Source: Inia geoffrensis (taxonomy: Eukaryota; Chordata; Mammalia; Artiodactyla; Iniidae). From it: a stretch of 64,000 nt of DNA. The DNA is taken from positions 44,957,908-45,021,907 of the forward strand of contig CM070904.1 in the NCBI GenBank assembly GCA_036417435.1, in the 5' to 3' direction. Position 1 is the stretch's first letter. Each line of letters starts with the position of its first letter. Shown here in pieces: positions 14,247-25,915 of the stretch. Below the pieces are notes generated by a model. The model had not been told where the DNA came from, ran no database searches, and was given only the letters and a program-made list of their open reading frames with translations. A program made the position numbers and the translations under genes.

Positions 14247-15514
14247 CCAAAGAAGCATCTCCTTTTGTAGAGAAATTTTAGGAAATGTGTATACTTTACA
14301 GGCATGTAATAGGCAAGTCTTTTAAAGATGTACTTGTGAAAATATATAGTAGCCTTCAATGACCAGATTTCTTTTATGTAAACAAAATCCCTTATTTTGA
14401 CTTTGCACTTCCCTTCTTTTTACTCATGGATTGTCCTGCTGGACAGTAGTTTTAAGACAGGATCTAATTAATTTTGCTAAACCAAGACTTGAAGAGTGCA
14501 ATATCCACTCCAAATCTTTAGTTATCCTCAGATCTCTTTTTAAAATACCTAAAAACATATAATCCATCCAGATAAAAAAAATTCTGTGTTGGATATGTAA
14601 TATAAGGAAAAATGTATAATTGAATTTCAATTCATATTTTTAAATTTGAAAGATTTGCCAGCTTATTATCCACTACAAACTCTTTGAGATGTAATAATCT
14701 AATTAATGGATATAGCAAAACATATTTCATATCTTATAATTTCCATTCATAGAACATTACATTTCGTATATTTATAATGAAATGCATTTTAATATAATCA
14801 ATAAGCTTGTAACAGGGACATTTTAAGGAATATCTTTGTACTACCATACCACTAAACTATATAAAGCTCCACCAAACCAGAAATAAGTTTTAGAAATTAG
14901 GACAGTATGTGCTTTCACTAAATGGTTGCCTTGTTTAACTTTTTTGCTTTTATTTCTCTCCTTCCCCCCGCCCCCTGCAGTGAAGAAAATTATGCAACTG
15001 ACTATGCATTTTTCTGGTTTTTACTCTCACGAAGTTCTTAATCTAAAGCTGCATTTTGGGACCTTAACTCCTAGTCTTATATTCTTCCCAATTCTGGAAC
15101 CTTCAGTGGAATAAAAAATATAAACAAACAACTCATAGAAATAATTTGTCTTTATTAAACTCATCTATTTGTTTCCTACCAGTGTGTTGAAGTTGCTGTG
15201 CCAGTCAATCTTCAGGTGGACCGACCAAACTTTTGATTTCACTAAAAAGACCATTTTTCTTTTCATATATTCCCAAATTTAACCCTTCTACAATTACTGT
15301 GTTTGCATATTTTTAAAACTGCTCTTTAAGTTGTAATTTAAGTTATGAATATGAAACAAATCAAGTTTCAAAACCAAATCCTGTGGATTAATACTGGTTT
15401 TGCTTTTTTAAACTAACAATGATTCAGAAACAACTTCTCTCTAGGCATATATTTCTATGTAGCTGTAAGAACATAAAAGACTGTGTATTGTCTACCAATG
15501 CTATTCATTAAAAT
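14245..15514. other. Unique AT-rich DNA
   Basis: No gene or nameable repeat is seen. A pyrimidine-rich tract followed by CCCTGCAG at about 14950-14980 looks like a splice acceptor. The frame after it is short and shows no domain, so I do not call an exon. Confidence 0.4.
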
Positions 15515-15658
15515 TTTCAGAGGTGAAGAAAATGTCCTATATGTATGCTATCCCACATGGAAGCCACTAGCCACATATGACTAAATGAGCTTTTGAAATA
15601 TAGCTAGCATGACTGAAGAAAATAATTTTAATTATAGTTAATTTTAGTTAATTTAACT
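15515..15658 (+). mobile_element. Truncated DNA-transposon MITE (MER type)
   Basis: The left half of a common mammalian non-autonomous element is present. GAAGCCACTAGCCACATATG, TTGAAATATAGCTAGCATGA and an AATTTTAATTA low-complexity centre occur in the usual order. The right half is missing where L1-like sequence begins. Confidence 0.65.
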
Positions 15659-15659
15659 T

Positions 15660-18600
15660 TATTTCTTAAGCCAGTTAAGTTTCTTATCTCCAACCGAATA
15701 TTGCTGAATAAAAGAGTATGCTTTATTAGATATATTAACACCAGATAGAAAAAAATAGCCAGAAACTTCCCAAATTTGATAAAAATCTACATATTCAAGA
15801 AGCTCAACAAACTCAAAAAGAAAATATACAAAGAGTTCCACAACTAGGTATACTAGAATCAAATTGTGGAGATCTGAGGACAAAAAGAGAACCTTGAAAA
15901 CAGCAAGACAGAAGGCATTCATAACCTATGAGGGATTAATAAGATTAACAGCATATTCTTCATCAGAAACCATGGAGACCAAAAGGGAGTGGGATGCTAA
16001 AACTTACAAAAACAAAAACAAAAAAATCCTGTCAGCCAAGAATTAAATATCTGCCAAAACCACGCTACACAAATGAGGGAGAAATTAAGACATTCCTAGA
16101 TAAACAAAAGCTGAAAATGTTCACTAATAGTAGACCTGCCCTAGAAGAAATATTAAATTTCTTCTAATATTAAAGGGAATCCTTTAATTGAAATGTAAGG
16201 ACATTAGAGAGTAAAATAAAGCCATATGAAGACAAATAACTCTAGTAAAGGTAACTATATAGCTAAATGTAAAATCCACTATTATCATATTCTTAGTTTA
16301 TAACTCGCCTTTTTATTTCCTATATGATTTGAGAAACAAATAGATAAAAAATTAAAATCTAAGTTAATAGCTAAATAATACATAAAAATGCTATTTTTGA
16401 CAACAATAACACAGGAGGGCAGAGTTTTATAGGAACAGAATTTCTATATGTTACTAAAGCTAGGTTGGAATTGATTCAAATTAGATTGCTATGAATTCAA
16501 GATTTTCATTGTAATCTCCATGGTGATCACTAATAAAATATCTAAAAAATATACACAAAACTATGAGAAAAGAAATTTTTAAAAGTACACTATAAAAATA
16601 ATTAAACCACAAAGAAAGGCAGTAATAGAAGAAAAGAGGAATTAAAAATGTATAAGCCCTACAGAAAATAAATTATAAAATGCCAGGAGCCCTTCTTTAT
16701 TGGTAATTATGTTAAATGCAAATGGATTAAACTCTCCAATCAAAACACAGATAGAGTTTAGCAAAAATGATTTTAAAAAGTCATGATCCAGCTATATGTT
16801 GTCTATGAGAGATTCAGACACAAATCAGTTTAAAGAATGAAACGTATATTCATACAAATAGTAACCAAAAATGAGCTGGTGGTAGCTATATTAATGTCAC
16901 ACAAAAGAGACTTTAAGGCAAAAACTCTTACCAGAGACAAAGAAAGATATATTATATTGATAAAAGTGTCAGTCATCAAGAATATATAACAATTATAAAT
17001 ATATATGCACTAAACAACAGAACTCCAAGACATATGAAGCTAACATTGACAGAATTGAAGGGGGAAATAGATGCTTCTACAATAATAGTTGGAGACCTTA
17101 GTACACTACTTTAATAATGGATAGTACATCTAGGCAGGAGATTAATAAGGGAATAAAGGACTTGAACAACACTATATACCCAATACACCTAATACATATG
17201 TAAAACCTCCACCACCAACAGCACAATACACATTCCTTACAAGCACACATGGAACATTCTCCAAGATGAAAATATATTAGGCTAATAAACCAAATTGAAA
17301 TAAATTTTAAAAGATCACTATCATGCAAACTATCTTCTCCAACCACAATGAAATAAAGCTAGAAATCAATAATAGAGAAACAAGAAAATTCACAGTTTTG
17401 TGGAAATTAAAGAACATACTCTTGAACAGCCAGTAAGTCAAAGTAGAAATCACAAGGGAAATCAGAATATACTTAGAGACAAAAGAAAATAAAACACAGC
17501 ATACCAAAATTATAAGATGTAGCCAAAGCAGTTTTAATAGGGAAAATTAAATTAGTAAGCACATACATTTTTAAAAAACCCTCAAATCAATACCCAATAT
17601 TTACACCTTAAGGAATTATGAAAAAAAGAGGAAACTAAAACATAGCTAGCAGAAGAAAGGGTAGATTAAAGATTAGAACAAAGATAAATGACATAGAAAA
17701 TAGAAAAGTACAGAGAATCAACAACAAGACTTGGTTTGTTAAAAAGATTTTAAAGTAAATTAACAACCTTTTAGCTAGACTGACAAATATATTAAAGAAA
17801 CAAGATATGAGTAATTAAACTCAGAAATGAACAGGTGGACCTTGCTACCAACATTATAGAAATAAAAGGATCATAAGAGAACACTATGAACAATTTTACA
17901 TCAACAAATTAGATAACCTAGATAAATGGATAAATTTCTACAAACACACAAATTACCAAAAGCAACTCAAGAGGGTATAAAAATCTCAGCAGACCTATAA
18001 AGAGATTTAATCAATAATTTAAAAGCCTTCTAACAAAGAAAATTGGTGAATTCTACTAAATGTTTAAAGAATTAACACCACTACTTCTCAGACTCTTCTG
18101 AAAAAAAGGGAGGAAGAAGAAACAATATTTAACTTGTTCAATGAGGCCAGTATTTTCCTGATACCAAATTCAAAGAAACCACAAGAAAACTACAGAACAA
18201 TATCCATTATGAATATAGACACAAAAGTCCTCAACAAAATACTAGCCAAGAAAAAAGTCTAACAGCATATTTTAAAAGCCTATAGACTATAGTCACAAGG
18301 GACTTATCCTAGGAATGCAAGTTTTGTTCAATGTAAAGCAATCAATCAATAAAATACACTTTGTTAACATATATTATTAGTAATATATTAAAACATGAAG
18401 AGAAAAACACAAAAAGATCATATCAATTGACAGAGAAAAAGCATTTGACAAAATCCAAGACTGTTTTATGATAAAACCACTCAGAAAACTAGGAATAGAA
18501 GGGATGATAAAGGAAACTTACCCAGGATGATAAAGGAAACACCTCAGGATGATAAAGGAAACTTACCCAAAAAAATCCACAGCTATCATAACATTCAATG

Positions 18601-19344
18601 CTGAAAGAATGAAACCTTTAACCTTAAGATCAGAAATAAGACAAGTATGCCCACCTTCACCAATCTTATTCTACTGGACTAGAAGTTCTAGTCAGAGCAA
18701 TTAGGCAAAAGAACAAATAAAAGTCCTCCAAATTGGAGAGGAAGAAGTAAAATTATTTCTATTAGCAGATGACATGATCCAATATAAAGAAAATTCCAAT
18801 AATCCACAAAAAATAGTTATAAAAAAATTTAACAAATATTCAGTATACATACATAAAAATAGTGATTGGATTTTATATACAAGCACTGAACAAAAAACTG
18901 AGAAAACAATTACATTTATAAAACATCCAAAAAATAAAATAACTAGGAATAAGTTTAACAGATGAAAGATTTGTATACTGAAAATTACAAAACATTGCTG
19001 AAAGAAATTAAAGAAAACTTAAGTAAATGGAAAGTTACCTGTGTTCATGAGTTGGAAGACTTAAAATTGTTAAGATGGCCATATTACCCAAAGGGATCAA
19101 TAGATGCAATGCAATCCCTAATCAAAATTCCAATACCTTTTTTTTTTTCCAGTAATGGAAAAGCTGATCCTCAAATTCATATGGAATTAAAAATAGTTCC
19201 AAGTAGCCAAAACAATCTTGAAAAAGAACAAAATTGGAGGGCTCACACTTCCTGATTTCAATACTAACTACAAAGCTAAAAAAAAAAAACAAAACAGAGT
19301 GGTACTGGTAGAGGACAGATATAAAACCCAATGAAATAAAACTG
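15660..19344 (+). mobile_element. Degenerate L1, inter-ORF region to ORF2
   Basis: This is a plus-strand L1 of an old mammalian (L1M-like) family. It runs from the ORF1/inter-ORF region (15760-16300) through the ORF2 endonuclease region (about 16700-17300, with AATGCAAATGGATTAAACTC) into the reverse transcriptase. LFLLADDMI, containing the catalytic ADD, is readable at 18753-18779. The coding frames are shattered by stops and indels. A triplicated segment (GATGATAAAGGAAAC) sits at 18502-18560. The element stops at 19344 only because another L1 interrupts it; it resumes at 20167. Confidence 0.9.
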
Positions 19345-19351
19345 AGAGGCT

Positions 19352-20166
19352 GTTTATTTTTTTATTCAAATATAGTTTATTTATAATATTAGTTTCAGGT
19401 GTATAGCATACTGATTCAGTGTTTTTACAGATTATAGCCCATTAAAAGTTATTATAAGATACTGGCTATGATTCCTTGTGCTATACAATATATATCCTTG
19501 TTGCTTATCTATTTTATACATAGTAGTTTTTGTCTCTTAATCCCATACCCCTTATGCACCACTCCCTCTCTCCTCTCTGGTAACCACTAGTTTGTTTTCT
19601 GTATCACTGAGTCTGTTTCTATTTTGCTATATACATTTGTTTTATTTTTTAGATTCCCACATATAAGTGATATCATACAGTATTTGTCTTTCTTTCCCTG
19701 ATTTATTTCACTAAGCATAATATTCTCTAGGTCCATCCACATTGCTGCAAATGGCAGAATTTCATTCTTTTTATTGCCAAGTAATATTCCATTATTTTAA
19801 TATATGTATATATTCATACACACCACATCTTCTTTATCCACTAATCTGTTGACAGACACTATGATTGCTTTCATATCTTGGCTATTGTAAATAGTGCTGC
19901 TATGAACATGGGGATGCATGTGTCTTTTTGAATTAGTGTTGTTTACTTTTCTGGATATATACCCAGGAGTTGAAATGCTGGATCATATGGTAGTTCTATA
20001 TTTAGTTTTTTGAGGAACCTCCATACCATTTCCCATTGTGGCCACACCAATTTCCATTCCCACCAACAGTGTTCAAGGGTTCCCTTTTCTCCATATCCTC
20101 CCCAACTGGTGTTATTTGAAGACTTTTTGATGATAGCCATTCTGGTAAGGTGATATCTCACTGCTT
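19352..20166 (-). mobile_element. L1 3' end nested inside an older L1
   Basis: The reverse-oriented 3' UTR and ORF2 end of a cetartiodactyl-type L1 include GGTAACCACTAGTTTGTTTT and GAATATTCCATT-like blocks. The complement of 19943-20161 still encodes part of the ORF2 C-terminus ([19 protein letters not shown]). AGAGGCT flanks it at 19345-19351 and 20167-20173, and the host L1 reads on across the gap. This makes it younger than the host. Confidence 0.9.
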
Positions 20167-20203
20167 AGAGGCTAGGGAAAAAACTTTACATACGTGAATC
20201 TTT

Positions 20204-20210
<7 letters not shown>

Positions 20211-20234
<24 letters not shown>

Positions 20235-20425
20235 GCGGTATGCGGGCCTCTCACTGTTGTGGCCTCTCCCGTTGCGGAGTACAGGCTCCGGACGCGCAGG
20301 CTCAGCGGCCATGGCTCACGGGCCCAGCCGCTCCGCGGCATGTGGGATCTTCCCAGACCGGGGCACGAACCCGTATCCCCTGCATCGGCAGGCGGACTCT
20401 CAACCACTGCGCCACCAGGGAAGCC
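20211..20425 (-). mobile_element. CHR-type SINE nested in L1
   Basis: A full-length reverse CHR SINE with a long T run lies in the resumed host L1. The duplication CTTTGGGGAG occurs at 20200-20209 and 20426-20435. It is well conserved relative to the other copies in the window. Confidence 0.95.
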
Positions 20426-20435
20426 CTTTGGGGAG

Positions 20436-21087
20436 TTTTTAACAAAAAACTCTGAGACCATTCAGTGGGGGAAAGAATAGTCTCTTCTATGGTGCTAAGA
20501 CAAATGGATATCCTCATACGCAAAAGAATAAAGTTGCACTCCTACCTCACACCATATACAAAAGTTAACTCAAAATAGACCAAAGACCTAAACATAAGCC
20601 CTAAAGCCATACAACTCTTAGAAGAAATCATTGGGGTGTACAAAAAGACATTGCTGAGAAAGTGAAAACATAACTTATAGAATGGGAGAAATATTTGTAA
20701 ATCATGTATCTGATAGGGTATCCCGAAGATATAAATAACTCTTACAACTCAATGACAAAAAGACAAATATCCCAACTAAAAAAATGGGGAAAGGACTTTA
20801 ATAGGCATTTCTCCAAAGTAAATATACAAATTCTTGGCAAGCACAGGAAAAGATGTTCAGCACTATCAGCCATTAGGAAAATGCAAATCAAAACCACAAT
20901 AAGGTTCCATTTCACATCCCCTACAGCGGATATAATAATGAAAGAAATTAAAGAAATAAATAAAGAAAAAAGGATGAGGATGTGAAGCAACTGGAAACCT
21001 CATACGCTGCTGGATGGAATATAAAATGTCTCATATGCCATGGAAAATAATTTGGCAGTTCCTCAAAAAGTTAAGCATAGAATTAGC
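20436..21087 (+). mobile_element. Host L1 resumed: ORF2 C-terminal region
   Basis: This is the continuation of the plus-strand L1 broken at 19344. Readable ORF2-like blocks include the sequence coding for LKKWGKDFNRHFSKVNIQIL near 20790-20850, followed by the AAAATGCAAATCAAAACCAC block. It ends at about 21087, where a second L1 segment begins at an earlier ORF2 position. Confidence 0.85.
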
Positions 21088-21448
21088 ATATGTGGTCAAC
21101 ATCTTTAATCATCATGGAAATGCAAATCAAAATCACAATGAGATATCATCTCACACCTTTTAGGAAGCTTTTGATCAAACAGACAACAGATAAAAAATGC
21201 TGGCAAGGATGTGGTGGTGGGAGTATAAACTGGTACAGCTACTATGGAAGAGAGTATGGAGGTTCCTCAAGAAATAAAAAGTAGAACTACCATATGATCC
21301 AGCAATCCCATTTCTGGGTACATATCCAAAGGAAACAAAACTATTATCTGAAAGATATATATATACTCCCATGTTCACAGCAGCATTATTCACAACAGCC
21401 AAGGTATGGAAGCAACCCAAGAGTTCATCAACAGATGCATGGATCAAG

Positions 21449-21486
<38 letters not shown>

Positions 21487-21980
21487 TCAGCCTTTGAAAA
21501 AAACATCCTGTCATTTCCAACAATATAGATGATTACGGAGGGCATCAAGTGAAATAAGCCAGAGAAAGGCAAATATTGCATGGCGTCATTTACATGTGGA
21601 ATTTAAAAAAAGAAATCACCTTATAGTAGCAGAGAGTAGAAAAGTGGTTACCAGGGGCTGGGGAAAATAAAGAGAGGTTGATAAAAGCATATAAACGTTC
21701 GGCTATACGATGAATAAGGTCTGAGGACCTACTGTAAAATATGATGACTGTGGTTGACAACACTTTATTATGTAATTGAAATTTGCTAAGAGAGTTGAAC
21801 TTAAAGGTTCTCACCAAATTAAAAAAAAAAAGAAATAGGTAAGGTGATGGATGTGGTAATTAACCAGATGGTGGGAATCTTTTCACAAATATGTATATCA
21901 AATCACCTCAATGTACACTTTAAATATCTTACAATTTTATTTGTCAGTTATACCTCAATAAAGAAGGAAAAAAAGAAAGC
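21088..21980 (+). mobile_element. L1 3' segment: ORF2 end and 3' UTR
   Basis: It starts at GGTCAACATC..AAATGCAAATCAAAATCAC, a block already present at 20855-20910, so part of the ORF2 end is repeated here. It continues through CCAGCAATCCCATTTCTGGG and the 3' UTR to TTATACCTCAATAAAG, the typical old-mammalian L1 terminus. Coding capacity is lost. Confidence 0.88.
21451..21484 (+). repeat. (AC)n microsatellite inside L1
   Basis: Seventeen AC units replace the short TATACACA stretch normally found at this point of L1 ORF2. Confidence 0.97.
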
Positions 21981-22492
21981 CAAAATAAAAAACAAGGTTG
22001 AAAGAAAGAAAAACTAGATACAAGGAGAAATGTTGAGAGGATGTTGCTCTCATCCAAGGAGATAAAGGTAGCCTAGGCTGAAACAAGGCAATGGAGTTAA
22101 TAAAACCAGATGACTTAGATTTTAGGAGACAGAATTGACAGGATCAAGTTCCAGAACAAAAAAGTCTTTATGAATTCTCTAATTATTCTAGAGGTTGCTA
22201 TTAGCGTACTTCTGATAGTCCCTTAGGTCTCTCTGGGTTTTACTTCTACTATGTACCCTATTGTGTTTACATATAATTAAATTAAAAAATATACTCCCAG
22301 GTTCATGCCTGAGATAAAATCCATCTTAATCCAAAATATCAGGAAGGGACTGACCCTGCAGTTAGTTCCTCAGTTGACCATGGTGTGTGGATACCTAAAA
22401 GCCAACTGAAAGCTATTATGACCTCTGAATGACAGGTTAAGCTGTGTCTCAGGGAAACTCTGAAGAATGGGTTACTAATGACAGTCCAGTTT

Positions 22493-22572
22493 GTTAAATA
22501 TGTTTTATCATTTTAAAAAATCTATTTTATGCAAGTATACTTGTTTTACAATGTTGTGTTAAATATGTTTTA
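22493..22572 (-). mobile_element. 49-bp L1 3'-end stub with 16-bp TSD
   Basis: The direct repeat TGTTAAATATGTTTTA (22492-22507 and 22557-22572) brackets about 49 bp. The bracketed sequence is a T/A-rich tail plus ACTTGTTTTACAATGTTG, the complement of the extreme 3' end of cetartiodactyl L1. It is therefore one of the shortest recognisable 5'-truncated L1 insertions. Confidence 0.75.
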
Positions 22573-24770
22573 AATAGACTCTATTACTTAGGTTATTACA
22601 CAGAAAGTTTTCACTATTATTTTACAGACCATTTACCATAGGTATTTCACATGTAATTTTAGATGAAGAAATTATGTGTACCTTAAAGAGTAGAGCTGCT
22701 TTCTAATAAGAAGGAATCCTGAAGGGTAAGCTATTATTTTAATAGGCTGTTGGAACCCAGGTGATGAGTGAGCAAATGCAGGTAGTATAACACAAGTCGT
22801 CTTGCTTGACTTGCAAATCCTGCCCGTCTGTTCCCATTGTCAGCATTGTGCCCTCTTATAATGGAAAACATCACTCACGAAAACAATGTGTCAAGGGTGG
22901 GAGGAGGAAGAGCAGATGACTCAATAAGTCTGGCCACGTGTAACTTCTAAGTAGCAGTACAAAGAAAATAGGATCTACTGGAAGCCACGTAAAGCAGGAC
23001 AAAGACATAAGGCCCCAAATAGGGATTTATTTTGAGACTCTTTAATCTCAGCAGTATTTTTTGAGTCATGGTGTCAACATGAAAAGGCCGATAACAAATT
23101 CTGCCTCTTATCAGGACTTAGTTCAGTCTATACTTCTAGGAAGATGAGGACCGTCCAACCTGTCATGTCATTTAAGTGAACAGGCGGCACATAGAAACTG
23201 GTCTGTGGAATACAGTGCCAGCTCTGGAGAGACTCCAACGGTTCTCCACAGACAAATGAGCATCAAGCAATTCCTCAGTTTCACACGATTCTATCTGCAG
23301 TCCCTCTGAATAGATCTAGGTTACAGTCTTTTGGAGCACCATGAGCCTGGGCTTTCTATAATAGAAAATCTGCCCATCTGGTTATGACTCAAAAGCTCCT
23401 AGTCTAGTACTTAACAAGGATTCTGCACAGCACCCATTTTGAAAGAAAGGTCCATACTACGCAAGATTATATTGGGCAAAAGCTGCGAGGTCAGTAAGAA
23501 ACTTAAATGTACAGACTAAGTTTCCATATGAAATTCCAAAACCAAACTGCCTTCCCATCAAAACACACACACACACACACACGCATGCACACACACACAC
23601 ACACAGGCCTATCTTTGGAAGGAGATGATTAGAAACAGGGTTAAAGAAGAGTCTTTAAAACTCTAAGAACACTGAAATGTGAATTGATTATAACGCCACA
23701 AGGGATTATGTCAGCCCTACCTTGTTCACCATTATCAGATAAATGTAGCACTTTCTTTGAGCTCATCCTGCCTAAGCTTATTTCCTCTAAACCAATTCCC
23801 AGACCCAATTAGCATTTTTTACCCAGTGAAATTTTCCCATACAAAACAATTCCTGACTGTGAATTACTACATGAAATAAACATTCATTCCTTTTTCTCAT
23901 CTTTTTAAAAACATTCCCTCATAAGGCACTCAACTTCATGGCTTTCCTGATGTGAGTATACTTATTCACTCAATCAAAAGAAAATGACAACTGTAATGAA
24001 AATACACTGAGCTCAGCTTTGGCTTGGGTGGACAGAGAAATGAAAACAAATTTTATAGTATAATCCATATTCTAGTTTGGAAAACAACATGTGCAGAAAA
24101 ATGCTACAGAATAATAAAGGTTATGTGATAGCAATTAAAATGCCCACTGAATACAGAGTTAAAACAAAGTAAAAATAACGAGTTTCTCATATACATACAC
24201 ATATTTTTTCTGACAAATATTCCAGTCTTGTTTTCTCAAAAATACAGAAACATTATTGTATTGTGTTCATTTTGTATATATATGCACTAGTAGTTTTACC
24301 TCATTTAATGTACCTAATCTATATCTGTGATAACTTTTATATTAATATTAGATTTTTAAAACAAATTTATATGCATTGGTATGGGTATACTATGATTTCT
24401 AAGTTAGAATCACCAACTTTAAATACTGAACAGTTATTAAAATATAAATCTCAACTATCAGTGTTCCTTGCTTTTAATTGCATAATGACAAGAAACCATC
24501 TCATGTAGAATTTCAATTTTACTTTAAAACTGCATCCATGGATTCTTTTTTCATGCTTAAATAATTGTGTTTTCAGGACTTTTCAAGTAAAATAAAACAC
24601 TTTTCATCTTAAGAGATCATGAAAATGGGTTAACCTTTCTTTTGAATGGATTTTCTTTGCCACTGCCAAGCAGCTGTAATTGAAAACTGCTTTCATAATA
24701 AACCCTACAAATTAGGTTCAAGATAGAAATTCTGACAGTCTGTTTACCATAGCAATTGGTAAATATGTTT
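22573..24770. other. Unique DNA
   Basis: No gene is seen. The block at about 22720-23480 has more balanced composition than its flanks and no repeat that I can name. The remainder is AT-rich. A CA microsatellite at 23565-23606 is listed separately. Confidence 0.45.
23565..23606 (+). repeat. Interrupted (AC)n microsatellite
   Basis: There are two AC runs separated by GCATGC. Confidence 0.96.
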
Positions 24771-24786
24771 AAAAAACCAACCTTTG

Positions 24787-24872
24787 TTTGTTATAAAGTA
24801 GAAACTGACACACCATTGTAGAGCAATTTTAACCCAATAAAGATGTTAAAAAATAAAAAAAAATAAAAAAAA
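24787..24872 (+). mobile_element. Very short L1 3' end with A-rich tail
   Basis: AGTAGAAACTGACACACCAT and the terminus CCAATAAAGATGTTAAAAAA match the last bases of cetartiodactyl L1. An (AAAT/A)n tail follows. The flanking duplication AAAAAACCAACCTTTG lies at 24771-24786 and 24873-24888 (16 bp). Confidence 0.9.
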
Positions 24873-24888
24873 AAAAAACCAACCTTTG

Positions 24889-25269
24889 ATATCTTGAAAT
24901 TTCTCCTGCTTATACGTCTACCGGGGCATCTGTTTCCCTTCACAATCCATGCGGGATAGAATCCCCTCAGGCTTCAGGGCGTCTAAACTGTAAGAGTTAT
25001 GATCACTACATTGCCTCTGATCCGAATACTAAATGACACATCAATGTCAGCACATGTTAAAGGGAGTCTGGGACCTGGATAATTGGTCCTAATGGTACAA
25101 ATATACCTTCTTTTCCAGTTGTCTAAGTTTTAAAGCTTGAGCTTTAAATCTCAGAAAACTGAAAAATAACATAAATTGTTCCTGGTATTCAAGGATAAGT
25201 GTTCATATGCTAGATGTCCATCTTGATTACTTGTCACCTGACGCCAAGACTCTCTATGAGAAAGTGAAT
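24889..25269. other. Unique DNA
   Basis: Nothing recognised. Confidence 0.4.
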
Positions 25270-25560
25270 TAATTCAGGACAAGACATGATCTCTGCACTT
25301 AAGCAACTTGCAGGCTTCCTAGAGACATGGACATATAAACTATTAGTTGCAAGGCATTTAAATAAGTACTCATAAAAATTTCTAAAATACCTTGAGTACT
25401 CCAAAAAGAAAGTCACTACTTGTATAGTTTGGGTTGAGGACAAATGCCTCCATGGAGGAAAAGATTTTGAGGAGGTTCTTGAAAGACAACTACAAAATTT
25501 CTAGGCAGATAAGAGGAGGAAAGGAAACCTAGAATTTTAAGACAGTATGAGAAACAAAAG
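25270..25560 (+). repeat. Possible ancient interspersed repeat
   Basis: The blocks ATGATCTCTGCACTTAAGCA..GCAGGCTTCCTAGAGACA and, further on, GAGGTTCTTGAAAGAC follow the order of an old mammalian repeat (compare 34470-34680). Class uncertain. Confidence 0.35.
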
Positions 25561-25804
25561 CAGACAGACAAGAATAACAGATATTGCACTAAATGACAAG
25601 TATTTCAGAACACTGATGCCTAAGCTTGAAGGGAGGGTGGAGGGGAAGAGACATAAACCAGGTCATTTCTGAAGCATGTTTAAAATTGTAAACATTTCTT
25701 TGTACTGATAAAATATTTTCATTTACTTGTTAGATATTGTTTGATATTCTTTCATCTTTCCCACAGTGACAGTATACATTGGAGAGGAAAGAATCCCAGG
25801 TTGC

Positions 25805-25915
25805 AATTGCTAGGTAAAAGTATATCCTTGGGCAAGTCATCTACAGTTGTATACCTCAGTTTCCTCATCTTTTAATTAGGGAGGATAATCCAGACAACCT
25901 TTGTGGTACTCATTA
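25805..25915 (+). mobile_element. MIR core fragment
   Basis: CCTTGGGCAAGTCATCTACA followed by CCTCAGTTTCCTCATCTTTT is the diagnostic MIR core in sense orientation. Confidence 0.8.

Noticed and set aside
20194..20523. Cluster of open frames on both strands
   Set aside because: All derive from the CHR SINE, which is G+C-rich and naturally open in several frames.
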